A DNA stretch of 18,605 nt, from contig SLGQ01000010.1 in assembly GCA_007136595.1 (NCBI GenBank), forward strand, positions 1-18,605. The letters are read 5' to 3'. A program made the translations under genes and the position numbers. The DNA is from Candidatus Sumerlaeota bacterium (GTDB taxonomy: Bacteria > UBP6 > UBA1177). Positions within the stretch are counted from its first letter, which is position 1. The number at the start of each line of letters is the position of its first letter. The notes under the pieces are model-generated. The model had not been told where the DNA came from. It was given only the letters and a program-made list of their open reading frames with translations, and searched no databases. Below are positions 1-7,816 of this stretch, piece after piece.

Positions 1-29
1 AACTTATCGCTTAAGAATTTCTATGTCAA
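1..29 (-). promoter_or_regulatory. Possible outward sigma70-like promoter at left edge
   Basis: Read on the minus strand, a perfect -35 box TTGACA (24-29) is followed after 17 nt by TAAGTT (1-6). The second box keeps only the first T, second A and last T of a consensus -10. It would drive a gene beyond the left edge. It lies just downstream of the aminopeptidase, so the next minus-strand gene may be a separate transcription unit. Chance occurrence in AT-rich DNA is quite possible. Confidence 0.3.
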
Positions 30-30
30 G

Positions 31-65
31 AAAAAAATGAGCAGAAAAAATGAGAGATTTTTTGC
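31..65 (-). terminator. Weak candidate terminator after the aminopeptidase
   Basis: Read on the minus strand, AAAAAAT (57-63) and ATTTTTT (45-51) can pair around a CTCTC loop, followed a few bases later by a run of seven T (31-37). The stem is A-T only, so it would be weak. It sits about 90 nt past the stop codon of the last gene in the array, a sensible place for the operon to end. No GC-rich hairpin was seen between 1 and 152. Confidence 0.25.
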
Positions 66-152
66 AGTTTCAGTTGTTTTTTCAATTAAGTTGATGTTTT
101 TAAAAGACTCTCTGTTTTTGTATTAGATTTTTTTGGGGAACTTCACTAAGTT

Positions 153-1274
153 TTACTTCAGATTTTCAGGATTAAGAGATTTAAGTGAATCAAGAACAAA
201 AAGCCCATCTTTTCTTATGAGAACATCATCGAAATAAATTTCGCCGCCACCGTATTCAGGTGTCTGGATCATTACAAGATCCCAATGTATCGCAGACTGG
301 TTCCCGTTGTCACACTCTTCATAAGTTGCACCGGGTGTAAAATGTATGGAACCTGCTATTTTTTCATCAAAAAGAATGTCAACCATCGGTTTTGTAATGT
401 AAGGGTTAACTCCAATAGCAAATTCTCCTACGAATCTTGCACCTTCGTCAGTATCAAAAATTTGTTCAAGCTTTTCGACATTGCTTCCTTCAATGTTAAC
501 TATCTTGCCTTTTTCAAAGGTAAGGATAACTTTATCAAATTTAGTTCCATGATAAACACTAGGGGTATTATATTCTATAACTCCGTTAACACTGTCTTTG
601 ACTGGAGCAGTAAAAACTTCACCATCAGGAACATTGTATTTGCCGGCACATTTTACAGCACTGATATCCTTTATCGAAAACTTAAGATCTGTTCTGCCAG
701 GACCTTTGATGTGAACTCTCTCTGTTTTATCCATAAGTTCTTTTAAGGGATCCATCGCTTTATCCATTTTTGCATAATCAAGAGAACAGACATTGAAATA
801 AAAATCTTCAAAAGCTTCCGTACTCATTGAAGAAGCCTGTGCATAACTTGGGTTTGGGAAAGCAATGATACACCAGTTCGTGTGTTTAACCCGCTGCTCA
901 AAATGGACAGGTTTTGCATATTTTTCCATGAATTTTTTCATGTTTTCAGGTGGAACATCTGCAAGTTCGTAACTATTATCACGACCATTTATGGCAATAA
1001 AAGCCTGCATTTTTTTCATCCTTAAAAGATCCACTTCTTTCATTATTTCAAACCACTCGTCATCAGCAGCCTGCAATGTTCTTCTCTGCAACTGAATGTC
1101 ATGATAAATAGTAAAAGCTCTTGCACCTATTGACTTAATTTCATCTATTAATGCATGAACCAGAGGAAGGGGCCAGTGATCTTTAAATTCGATCAGAACA
1201 TTGTCACCCTTTTTAACGCTTGTGCTGTAATGAACTAAATTTTTTGCTACTTTTGCAATTCTTGGGTCTTTCAT
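153..1274 (-). CDS. M29-family metallo-aminopeptidase
   Basis: Predicted peptidase of the thermophilic aminopeptidase family M29 (AmpS/AmpT type), which uses a two-metal centre to remove N-terminal residues from peptides in the cytoplasm. The protein is 373 aa, slightly shorter than the roughly 410 aa of characterised members. The expected metal and catalytic residues are visible: E219 in GEVFTAP, E284 in GEFAIGVNP, H311 in SIHFTPG, Y318, and H330/D332 in IHWD. There is no signal peptide or membrane segment. The frame is open 22 codons further upstream, but that start would overlap the preceding gene. ATG 1274 has a perfect AGGAGG (1281-1286) 6 nt upstream. It is the last gene of the array, 40 nt after the peroxiredoxin gene. 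Its link to secretion is unclear and it may simply be co-transcribed. The family assignment is confident; the substrate is unknown. Confidence 0.9.
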   Translation of the reverse strand: MKDPRIAKVAKNLVHYSTSVKKGDNVLIEFKDHWPLPLVHALIDEIKSIGARAFTIYHDIQLQRRTLQAADDEWFEIMKEVDLLRMKKMQAFIAINGRDNSYELADVPPENMKKFMEKYAKPVHFEQRVKHTNWCIIAFPNPSYAQASSMSTEAFEDFYFNVCSLDYAKMDKAMDPLKELMDKTERVHIKGPGRTDLKFSIKDISAVKCAGKYNVPDGEVFTAPVKDSVNGVIEYNTPSVYHGTKFDKVILTFEKGKIVNIEGSNVEKLEQIFDTDEGARFVGEFAIGVNPYITKPMVDILFDEKIAGSIHFTPGATYEECDNGNQSAIHWDLVMIQTPEYGGGEIYFDDVLIRKDGLFVLDSLKSLNPENLK

Positions 1275-1280
1275 AAAAAT

Positions 1281-1286
1281 CCTCCT
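1281..1286 (-). promoter_or_regulatory. Ribosome binding site deciding the aminopeptidase start
   Basis: On the minus strand this reads AGGAGG, 6 nt before ATG 1274. It lies inside the longer reading frame, so it argues against the upstream start at 1340, which would also overlap the peroxiredoxin stop codon. Confidence 0.8.
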
Positions 1287-1314
1287 ATCTGTAAAAAAAC
1301 CTGTAACGGTAAAA

Positions 1315-2058
1315 TTATTTAACTGCCTTAATGTCTTCAAGGATTGCCGGAATACAGGCTGAGTTCATGCATGATTTTTTCATCACGAATCTTCCGTCAG
1401 GACCTATAACTGTATTAGCTCTCGCTGTCATGCCACCTGCAATTCCAAACATTATTGAAACAGCATCTTTAGGATCGTGATCGGCAAGTATGAGAAGGTT
1501 CTGGATCCCCATTGTTTCACACCATCCCTCTTTTTTATCGGGACTTTCATTGTTAAGCCCGAAAGGCTGGATGTTTTCGGCAATGAAATCATGATACATT
1601 TCATCAAGTTTCTGCATCTGACCTGTACATACCGGAGTAGCTGCCATAGGAAATGAACTGAAAAGAACGAACATTCCTCTGTAATCGGAAAGAGTCACCA
1701 TTGTTACACCATCCTGTGCCGGAATGGTAAAATCCGGAACACAGTCTCCCGGCATTAATGGAAAATTGGTGGCATAATCCGTACAAGGCTCAACATCCCC
1801 ATCTTCATCAGGGTCTTCCTGAGTCACTTCTTCATCAAGCTCCGGCTGATCATTTTCATGGTCATTCACTGTTTCTCCGCCATCTTCATCAGGTTGAACT
1901 TCTCCACTGTCTTTGTCAGGATCAACTTCAACAACATCTTCATCTGCCGTTTCGCTGATACTTTTATCTTCTTTTTCGACATCAACAGGGTCATCCTCGC
2001 TGATACAGGAAGTAAAAGTGAAAGAAAGAAACATTAAAACGATCATAAAAATTTTCAT
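1315..2058 (-). CDS. Lipoprotein peroxiredoxin (AhpC/TSA-type) with acidic tether
   Basis: Predicted membrane-anchored thiol peroxidase. Residues 1-17 are a hydrophobic lipoprotein signal ending FTS before C18. Residues 19-90 are a low-complexity tether rich in Asp and Glu, with DPDEDGD-like stretches. Residues about 103-247 form a thioredoxin-fold redoxin domain. The peroxiredoxin signature PxxxTxxC is intact (P137, T141, C144), and R213 in TARANTV fits the conserved active-site Arg. C180, C230 and C235 are possible resolving cysteines; C92 and C106 lie near the domain start. Two ATGs (2061, 2058) and a GTG (2064) are in frame. AGAGG at 2066-2070 best fits ATG 2058, with 7-nt spacing. It starts 12 nt after the upstream lipoprotein gene. 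It would act in the periplasm or on the cell surface, presumably reducing peroxides, but its electron donor is not evident. An SCO- or thioredoxin-like role is the alternative. Confidence 0.82.
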   Translation of the reverse strand: MKIFMIVLMFLSFTFTSCISEDDPVDVEKEDKSISETADEDVVEVDPDKDSGEVQPDEDGGETVNDHENDQPELDEEVTQEDPDEDGDVEPCTDYATNFPLMPGDCVPDFTIPAQDGVTMVTLSDYRGMFVLFSSFPMAATPVCTGQMQKLDEMYHDFIAENIQPFGLNNESPDKKEGWCETMGIQNLLILADHDPKDAVSIMFGIAGGMTARANTVIGPDGRFVMKKSCMNSACIPAILEDIKAVK

Positions 2059-2070
2059 CATCACACCTCT

Positions 2071-2592
2071 CTATAAGCCACTGATAATTTTCCATCCATC
2101 TTCTTCAAGAGCAAAAACCATCTGATTAGTATCACTAACTCTGTGATTTGTCATACCATCAGACTTTACAAAGTAGTTTACATCGTCTTCCGGTTGCAAC
2201 TTGCTTTCTCTCCTGAAACGAACTTCATAGAAGTATAACAGTTTAGCTGTTCCTTTTCTCCTGTCAAGCATTAGGTCTTTTATGTAATAAACAAGGTCTA
2301 TTTTTTTTAAAGCACGAAACTGGTCTGAATTAAGTATCTCCATCATTTTTTCATAATCGACATCGTCCGAAGGATCATCGGTGCCGTTATTATCATAGTA
2401 GTTTTCAGAAATAAACCGTGTGAAAATATCCGGTTCCTGATCTCTCAATCCTTTTACATAGTGGGCAAAGATAGTAAATATCGCCCTGGAATCCTCATTG
2501 TCAACGATGTCAGTTCCTTTGATGTAATTTTTACTGCATCCCACAGTCAAAAGCATCAGGATCATCACTCCGAACATTAAAAGCTTTTTCAT
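2071..2592 (-). CDS. Small NTF2-like lipoprotein, candidate T2SS accessory
   Basis: A 173-aa lipoprotein. The signal peptide ends LTVG before C19, followed by Ser at +2, which is compatible with outer-membrane sorting by the E. coli rule. The mature part has an N-terminal helix-like stretch (about 33-60), a loop with many Asp (about 69-76), then alternating strands ending in a typical NTF2/SnoaL-like finish around DGWKIISGL. That fold is judged by eye only. The gene starts 15 nt after gspN behind GAGGTG and ends 12 nt before the peroxiredoxin gene, so it is almost certainly co-transcribed with the T2SS genes. T2SS operons often need a small lipoprotein pilotin to place GspD in the outer membrane and none is otherwise present here, so this is a candidate by position and type. 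There is no sequence resemblance to GspS or AspS that I can see. Confidence 0.75.
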   Translation of the reverse strand: MKKLLMFGVMILMLLTVGCSKNYIKGTDIVDNEDSRAIFTIFAHYVKGLRDQEPDIFTRFISENYYDNNGTDDPSDDVDYEKMMEILNSDQFRALKKIDLVYYIKDLMLDRRKGTAKLLYFYEVRFRRESKLQPEDDVNYFVKSDGMTNHRVSDTNQMVFALEEDGWKIISGL

Positions 2593-2607
2593 TTTTCACC
2601 TCTTTTA

Positions 2608-3927
2608 TTAAACTTCTTCTTCTGCATCATCCATTTCATTTGTGTCATTATCAGGCTCCACTGATTCTTCTTCAGCAGGAGTTATCTCGGCAACAACTTC
2701 TTCTTCCGGTTCAGGTTCAACTTCCGGTTCGGGTTCGGGTTCGGGTTCGGGTTCGGCCCGTCTTGAAGGTCTTGCTGCAGCTTGTTCTTTGGGAGAAGCA
2801 TCTTCTTCAGATTTCACCTCGCGTTCTTCGGCGACCACATCTTTTTCAGTCTCCGGGAGCTCTCTTCTGCTTGGTCTTTCTGCACTTTTTCTTCTTGCAG
2901 CCATTCTTGAACGCACTTTTTCCGCTCGGCTCTTAGTTTCAACCGCTTCCGATGATTTTTCATCACCTCTTCTCTGGGGAGGAGCTCTGTTGATGGAAGG
3001 TTTTGTGGCAGGACCTCTCATTATCATCGCAAACTTCCCTTCTTCTCCCTGCACACTGTACTGGCTTATAAGCCCCATCATTATAGAAAGAGCCGGTATT
3101 TCCTGAATTTTTTCAAGATCGTCAATACTTATTCTTACATCGACATCCAATCTTGAAGCCATCAGAGATCTTCTGTTAATATTGACAGAACCGGCAACAT
3201 CTATATTAATGATCCCTTTTGAAACGAGCCTCACTATTTCAGCCCGCCCATCTTTTATTTCAGTTGCAAAGTCAAAACTTCCCAGATCTATCCTTCCAAC
3301 ATCAATGGGACCCATCGCTGTAGGAAACTTGCCTCTGAAAACTATGTCATCACTGACAAGAAAAATAGATCCGTTCTGCCGACCCTCTTCATTTATGCAG
3401 ATATCCCCCTCTCCTGTCATCATTCCGGCAAATGATATATCTTTGAGAAATCCTCTGAACATGGATAAAGGAAGGTCTCTGCTTTTAAAAGAATAACAGG
3501 CTTCATTGCCGGGGCTTATCCCTATGTTGAGAAAGCCGCCTTGATTATCGATGTCACGGACGATAAGTTCGCCGCCGAACCTCTTTCTGATAAGGTCGCT
3601 GAAAGAAGGCCTCAAAACGATCCTTCCAAAACTGAATATCCTCTCTCCTTTTTCAGTAAACTGCCCGTTATGGAAGGTAACATTTCCAAGCATTGAAACA
3701 GATATGTTGTCGGCAACAAGTCCCATATCTCTGACAAAAAGTTCTCTGTTTATCTGCGATAGAACAAAATCACCGGGGAAAAACAGCTTTATTCCCAGCC
3801 ACAACCCTATAAATACGGAACCTGCAATGAAAGAAGTTGTCTTGATAATGACATATACCTTCCCCGTAAAAAGTACCGGTTGTACTTTGGAATATATTTC
3901 TTTTAATTTTTCGATCAGTTTATTCAT
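2608..3927 (-). CDS. gspN: T2SS protein GspN with long charged C-terminal tail
   Basis: Accessory inner-membrane T2SS protein of the GspN family found in Leptospira and deltaproteobacterial systems. A single membrane segment lies at about residues 31-51, followed by a periplasmic, beta-rich domain to about 305 with repeated short strands such as GSVNINRRSL and the motif LGSFDF. From about 306 to 439 there is a disordered tail absent from typical members: first Arg/Lys-rich (about 318-356), then Glu/Pro-rich, with an EP dipeptide run near 392-400 encoded by a hexanucleotide repeat. A GTG at 3933 is in frame, but AGGGAG is placed correctly for ATG 3927, giving an 8-nt overlap with gspM. Identity rests on position after gspM, the topology and family-like sequence. 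Confidence 0.8.
   Translation of the reverse strand: MNKLIEKLKEIYSKVQPVLFTGKVYVIIKTTSFIAGSVFIGLWLGIKLFFPGDFVLSQINRELFVRDMGLVADNISVSMLGNVTFHNGQFTEKGERIFSFGRIVLRPSFSDLIRKRFGGELIVRDIDNQGGFLNIGISPGNEACYSFKSRDLPLSMFRGFLKDISFAGMMTGEGDICINEEGRQNGSIFLVSDDIVFRGKFPTAMGPIDVGRIDLGSFDFATEIKDGRAEIVRLVSKGIINIDVAGSVNINRRSLMASRLDVDVRISIDDLEKIQEIPALSIMMGLISQYSVQGEEGKFAMIMRGPATKPSINRAPPQRRGDEKSSEAVETKSRAEKVRSRMAARRKSAERPSRRELPETEKDVVAEEREVKSEEDASPKEQAAARPSRRAEPEPEPEPEPEVEPEPEEEVVAEITPAEEESVEPDNDTNEMDDAEEEV
2726..2755. repeat. Hexanucleotide tandem repeat (5 x GGTTCG) in gspN
   Basis: Five perfect copies of GGTTCG (plus-strand reading) lie inside gspN and encode alternating Glu-Pro on the minus strand. A unit of six bases keeps the frame, so slippage would change tail length without destroying the protein. 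The neighbouring CCGGTTCAGGTTCAACTT is a degenerate extension of the same pattern. Confidence 0.85.
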
Positions 3928-4462
3928 CAGCACTCTCCCTTCTCAGAGTAGCTACAACAACAGAAACATCATAACTCTCCCGGTCAAACCTTTTCCTGAC
4001 ATTAATGGTGTCAATGAAAATATACCTCGTTCTGTTTTCGATCCCGTAAAGGAATCCCAGAACATCTTCCAGGGAAACATTTCTCATTCCCACTTCTGTT
4101 CTTTCGACTGATATTTCCCCTTTTTTTCTCGGAGTAAGTTCTCTCAAAGTACTTATGTCTATACCGATAGCATCTTTCATTGTGCTTATATCCGAGTTAA
4201 GATTTACAACATTCCGGCTTATTCTTTCTTTCATGTTTTCCTGCTGTTTCTGTGCTCTCTGATAAATATTTTTCAAAGATATCATCCTTTGCAGCATCCC
4301 TTCCTGTTCCACGATCACAGCTTTTTTACTTTCAATGTGGGAATCCATTACAAAATAGATCACACCGACTGAAAAAAACAGCGTAAAACAGACAAAAAGA
4401 GTCAATATGCTTCTTTCCCGCTCACTCAGCCCTGTAAGTTTTTCAAAAATGTTTCCTTTCAT
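3920..4462 (-). CDS. gspM: T2SS inner-membrane platform protein GspM
   Basis: A 180-aa bitopic inner-membrane protein of the assembly platform, partner of GspL. Residues 11-17 (GLSERER) match the conserved cytoplasmic stub of GspM, followed by a membrane helix at about 18-38. A likely coiled coil spans about 41-100, with many Lys, Glu and Gln. The C-terminal part (about 115-175) is a small alpha/beta domain of the ferredoxin-like kind known for GspM. It begins 9 nt after the gspL stop, with AGAGGTGG upstream of ATG, and its end overlaps the gspN start. GspM proteins diverge strongly, so the call relies on topology, the short N-terminal motif and position between gspL and gspN. Confidence 0.85.
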   Translation of the reverse strand: MKGNIFEKLTGLSERERSILTLFVCFTLFFSVGVIYFVMDSHIESKKAVIVEQEGMLQRMISLKNIYQRAQKQQENMKERISRNVVNLNSDISTMKDAIGIDISTLRELTPRKKGEISVERTEVGMRNVSLEDVLGFLYGIENRTRYIFIDTINVRKRFDRESYDVSVVVATLRRESADE

Positions 4463-4471
4463 TGTCCACCT

Positions 4472-5935
4472 CTAATTTGACCCTTTTTTTCTCGATTTAG
4501 CCGATTTTGATTCTGCTTTTCTTGGTTGGGCATACTCAAATGTTATGTTAAAGGAACTTTTGTCTCCCCTTGTATTTATCTGTCCTCTGCTGATTTCACT
4601 TATAAGTTCGTTCTCATTCAGATTGTCCGAAAGCTTGTTGATATCATCAAGATTATCTGCCGTTCCGGCTATCCTGATCTTCCCCTCTTCCCTTATCGAA
4701 AGTTCACTGATCTCTATTGAACTCCCTTCATAGGCTATCAGTGGAAATATACCTTCCATGATGCTCAAAGCACTGTAAGGATAAACGGCTCTCCTGTCCG
4801 CGGCTCCCTGTTCGCCCTGTATTGTCTGATTCATTACCGATATTGCCTGCCTTAAAGAAGGATATTCTCTGCCCAGAACTTCTTTCATGACAGTTTTCGT
4901 CCTCTGGTCAATATCTTCAGTTCTCTTATTCAGATAACTTATTCTCATCTGCATTCCGGCAACAAGAAAAATTATTGCGGCAAAATAAAGTGCCGCTCCG
5001 GCAATGATCCTTTTTTTAAGGAAATGAAATCCCCCTTTATAGGCGAACTCCCCTTTTGCAAAATTAACATAGTTACCTCTATCGGGAACACGGGCAGCCA
5101 TTTCAAGTGTCTGACTTGCCGTAATAACATTAAAAGGGGGTTCAGAAAAGGGTGAGCTGTCTATCATAGTAATGATTTTATCAGTTCCTTCAGGCAGAAT
5201 ATCGTTTATAATTATTGAAACCGGTGCGAAGTTCTCATTGAAAGGAATAAATTTTTCGATCAGTTTCTCGAAAAAAACGGTAATCGCTTTTCTGATCCTC
5301 AGTTCAACATCACTCAGCTCTGCTCCACTGCTTATATCAACTCCCGTCTGCAACCATTTTTCAAAATCCTCATCGGGCGTTTCTCCGCTGAAAAATGTTA
5401 TCAATTCTTTTTTAAGACTTGATATGCCTATGTTTTTAACTATTTTCCCTGAACCTGAAATAAAACAGGAGTAATCATCACCCACGATTATTGCTTTTTC
5501 AAGATTTCTGTGACACTGAAAAGCGAGATATTCTTCGGGAATGATGCTCCTTATTTTTTCTTTCCCGGGTTGATCAAAATTTGAAAGATATTTTTTCACC
5601 ACCTCTTTCTGAATACAGAAGACCTTCGACGGTTCAAGTGGAGAAGTTTTCAACTCAATGATCATGTCTGCTTCTCTGAAAGTTGTATCAGATTCAATAT
5701 CCTGGGCAACGATTTTTTTCAATTGGTTTTCATTTACCGGTGGATAGTTCCTTGAGAAAAAGAAAATATCTTTCCCCGGCACAACGAAGTCAATATGATC
5801 AAAATCCTTGATCATCTCCTTCATCTCATCAAATGTGGCATAAAACATCTTTTCAAAAATTGTTTTGTTATACTCTTTTGAAAATGAGCTGACCAACATT
5901 TTTCCGTCATTTATCCTGCATGAAGCAAATTTCAT
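4472..5935 (-). CDS. gspL: T2SS inner-membrane platform protein GspL
   Basis: A 487-aa protein that couples the cytoplasmic ATPase GspE to the platform. Residues 1 to about 290 form the cytoplasmic actin-like domain that holds the GspE N-terminus. The stretch NFAKGEFAYKGG (291-302), just ahead of the membrane helix (about 309-328), matches the conserved juxtamembrane motif of the family. A coiled coil (about 330-375) and a periplasmic ferredoxin-like domain (about 385-470) follow, where it would pair with GspM. The last 15 residues are Lys/Ser-rich. The start has AGAGG 8 nt upstream, and the gene lies 9 nt after gspK. Length and domain order are normal for the family. Confidence 0.92.
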   Translation of the reverse strand: MKFASCRINDGKMLVSSFSKEYNKTIFEKMFYATFDEMKEMIKDFDHIDFVVPGKDIFFFSRNYPPVNENQLKKIVAQDIESDTTFREADMIIELKTSPLEPSKVFCIQKEVVKKYLSNFDQPGKEKIRSIIPEEYLAFQCHRNLEKAIIVGDDYSCFISGSGKIVKNIGISSLKKELITFFSGETPDEDFEKWLQTGVDISSGAELSDVELRIRKAITVFFEKLIEKFIPFNENFAPVSIIINDILPEGTDKIITMIDSSPFSEPPFNVITASQTLEMAARVPDRGNYVNFAKGEFAYKGGFHFLKKRIIAGAALYFAAIIFLVAGMQMRISYLNKRTEDIDQRTKTVMKEVLGREYPSLRQAISVMNQTIQGEQGAADRRAVYPYSALSIMEGIFPLIAYEGSSIEISELSIREEGKIRIAGTADNLDDINKLSDNLNENELISEISRGQINTRGDKSSFNITFEYAQPRKAESKSAKSRKKGSN

Positions 5936-5944
5936 GGCAAACCT

Positions 5945-7147
5945 CTATCCTTCTCTGTAATAAAACATATTTCCTTCCCTATCAACCACTATTTCAACCC
6001 AGCTTTCGATCCCCTCTTTCACCCCTGTAGTCCTTATTCTGTAAACATTGCTGGAAACATCTATTATCCTTGTAATTTCCTTTTCAAGCTGAACACCTTC
6101 TTCCGCAACGGCTTTTATAAAGTCATCTGGCTTTGAAAAACCGTCTCTTGCTCTCCTTGCAAGAACTTTTCCAAGCAGTTCTCTCATACTGTCTTCATTG
6201 TAAAAGATCGTTGCCGATCTATCAACTGCGTATGCTCTTATAAGAGCTTCCACCATCATCGGCTGAGCTTTCATTATGTTTATCTTCCCAGTGGAGTAAA
6301 TTGTTATGTGAGGCTCAAGTATTCTATATATCACATCATCAACACCGTAAACCATCATAAGTTCGAGGATCGTATTGAATTTTGCAGTTTTAACTCTGTA
6401 TCTCGGCTGAAAATCATCATATTGTCTCTGCTTGTGTCCCCCTACCAGATATTTTTCTCCATCAACGAACTTTTCCGTTCCGGGGGTAACCCAGTCGATA
6501 ATATTCTGTATCAGCTCGATACGGCTCACATATTCTTTCCTTGAAGTGTTTTCAAGAAATATAAAATCATAAAAATCGGGTTCAATTATCGCCTCAAGCA
6601 TTTTAATGATCGCCGCTCTTCCACCGTAAGCCAGTTGGTTGAGGTTGATTTTATCATCTTCTGTTTCAAACTCGATCCTGAAATCTCCGGGAAACTGAAA
6701 AATAGGATCCCCTACTTCCGTATGGGTATAGTCACCTTCTTCTTCGTTTGTTATTGCACCTCTCTGCTCGGACTCTCTTTGTGAGGTAATATCTTCAATG
6801 TCAACAAAAGGACCAGCCATTGTGAACGCTCTTAACAACGATGTGTCAAAAGGTACTATGTCCCATATTTCTATTGTCTGACCCATATTGAACTGCTTGA
6901 GAACCGCTTCTATCTGTCTTTGAAGATCAAAAATTATTACTGCAAAATTGACCCCGCTTTGAGCCAGAACCTGAGCTTCCGCTTTTCTTTTATAGTTCAT
7001 TGCCAGTTCAAATTCTGTTCTCGCTTCATAATTCATATCTGTTACCAGAGGAAGTATTATCGATATCATTACAGAAACGATCAGCAGAGCGACCCCTCTT
7101 TTTGCAGATTTTAACTTTAAAAATGTCTTTCTAATAAAATTCTTCAT
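5945..7147 (-). CDS. gspK: T2SS minor pseudopilin GspK
   Basis: A 400-aa minor pseudopilin, the largest, which caps the pseudopilus tip together with GspI and GspJ. A basic leader ends in KRG18, after which the mature hydrophobic helix begins VALLIVSVMISIILPLVTD. Position +5 is Ile rather than Glu, which is normal for GspK, whereas the other pseudopilins here keep Glu. The helix continues YEARTEFELA, and the large inserted alpha-domain covers roughly 90-330. The motif DKINLNQLA (about 166-174) is typical of the family. The start follows the gspJ stop by 6 nt with only a weak ribosome binding site, so translation is probably coupled. Cleavage by a prepilin peptidase, not encoded here, is expected. 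Confidence 0.93.
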   Translation of the reverse strand: MKNFIRKTFLKLKSAKRGVALLIVSVMISIILPLVTDMNYEARTEFELAMNYKRKAEAQVLAQSGVNFAVIIFDLQRQIEAVLKQFNMGQTIEIWDIVPFDTSLLRAFTMAGPFVDIEDITSQRESEQRGAITNEEEGDYTHTEVGDPIFQFPGDFRIEFETEDDKINLNQLAYGGRAAIIKMLEAIIEPDFYDFIFLENTSRKEYVSRIELIQNIIDWVTPGTEKFVDGEKYLVGGHKQRQYDDFQPRYRVKTAKFNTILELMMVYGVDDVIYRILEPHITIYSTGKINIMKAQPMMVEALIRAYAVDRSATIFYNEDSMRELLGKVLARRARDGFSKPDDFIKAVAEEGVQLEKEITRIIDVSSNVYRIRTTGVKEGIESWVEIVVDREGNMFYYREG

Positions 7148-7153
7148 AACATC

Positions 7154-7816
7154 TCAAAAACTCAAAGGTCTTATCATTCTTATGTTTACAACTGTTTCTA
7201 TCAAATAAGGAGGTTTATCGTAGTGACCGTCATCTACTTCCATTGTAATCTTCACTTTCGTAGGAAGCACATTCAAGTTGTCTGCCGACTCTGTGTTCCA
7301 TACCGGTCTCCATTCGTCATTGTTGTCATCCCAGAATTCAAACCTTAAACGTTTAAAACCGCTGAAAACCGGATAAACATTTCCCCCTCTCTCAGGAAAC
7401 TCGTCAACCCAGAAACTTTCTCTCCTGTAAAGCACATTTTCTCCGTCTTCCGATTGACCGTAATACTCTATTTCTGTCTGATCGCACTGTTTTATGTCCG
7501 CCTGCATCCTTACCTTGTTTATAGATGCGAAAGTCAAGTGAGTGACCGGAGAATCTTCTTCGGCTCTGAAAATAGTTTTATGTGTCTCTTCGGGACTGCC
7601 GGAATTAACGGATAGAAAAGCATTCTGTATGTCACTTCTTATGAGATCGAGTGTAAAGTATATTTCCCTTTCCCTTGCCATGATATCTTTTATTTTCGCC
7701 CTGCCGATAAGAATGTTGGAAAAAGAAAAATAGACCGAAGCAACAAGAATGACTGTAATTGACATTGCAACAAGAACTTCGATCAAACTGAATCCTTTAT
7801 GCTTCATACTTTTCAT
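7154..7816 (-). CDS. gspJ: T2SS minor pseudopilin GspJ
   Basis: A 220-aa minor pseudopilin of the tip complex. The leader MKSMKHKG is cut after G8; the mature protein starts FSLIEVLVAMSIT with Glu at +5. A long N-terminal helix is followed by a beta-rich domain with WVDEFPERGG and a late NVLPTKVKITMEV strand, as expected for GspJ. ATG 7816 overlaps the gspI stop in an ATGA junction. A second ATG at 7807 is also possible, because AGGGAG lies directly against the first ATG but 9 nt from the second. Either start leaves the cleavage site intact. Confidence 0.92.
   Translation of the reverse strand: MKSMKHKGFSLIEVLVAMSITVILVASVYFSFSNILIGRAKIKDIMAREREIYFTLDLIRSDIQNAFLSVNSGSPEETHKTIFRAEEDSPVTHLTFASINKVRMQADIKQCDQTEIEYYGQSEDGENVLYRRESFWVDEFPERGGNVYPVFSGFKRLRFEFWDDNNDEWRPVWNTESADNLNVLPTKVKITMEVDDGHYDKPPYLIETVVNIRMIRPLSF

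Noticed and set aside
139..152. Inverted repeat AACTT-N4-AAGTT next to the aminopeptidase stop
   Set aside because: The stem has only 5 bp and on the operon strand is followed by CCCCAAAAAAA, not a T-run, so it does not fit an intrinsic terminator for this transcript.
285..746. Plus-strand open frame of 153 codons inside the aminopeptidase gene
   Set aside because: It lies opposite a well-supported gene with conserved metal ligands, and its product is Phe/Asn/Ser-rich with no recognisable domain; it is a shadow frame.
2726..2755. Hexamer array considered as a CRISPR-like or regulatory repeat
   Set aside because: The units are contiguous without spacers and in frame within gspN, coding Glu-Pro; it is a coding low-complexity repeat.
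3551..4111. Plus-strand open frame of 186 codons across the gspM-gspN junction
   Set aside because: Opposite to gspN and gspM, no ribosome binding site and no domain resemblance. The same holds for other plus-strand frames of 60-205 codons throughout the operon.
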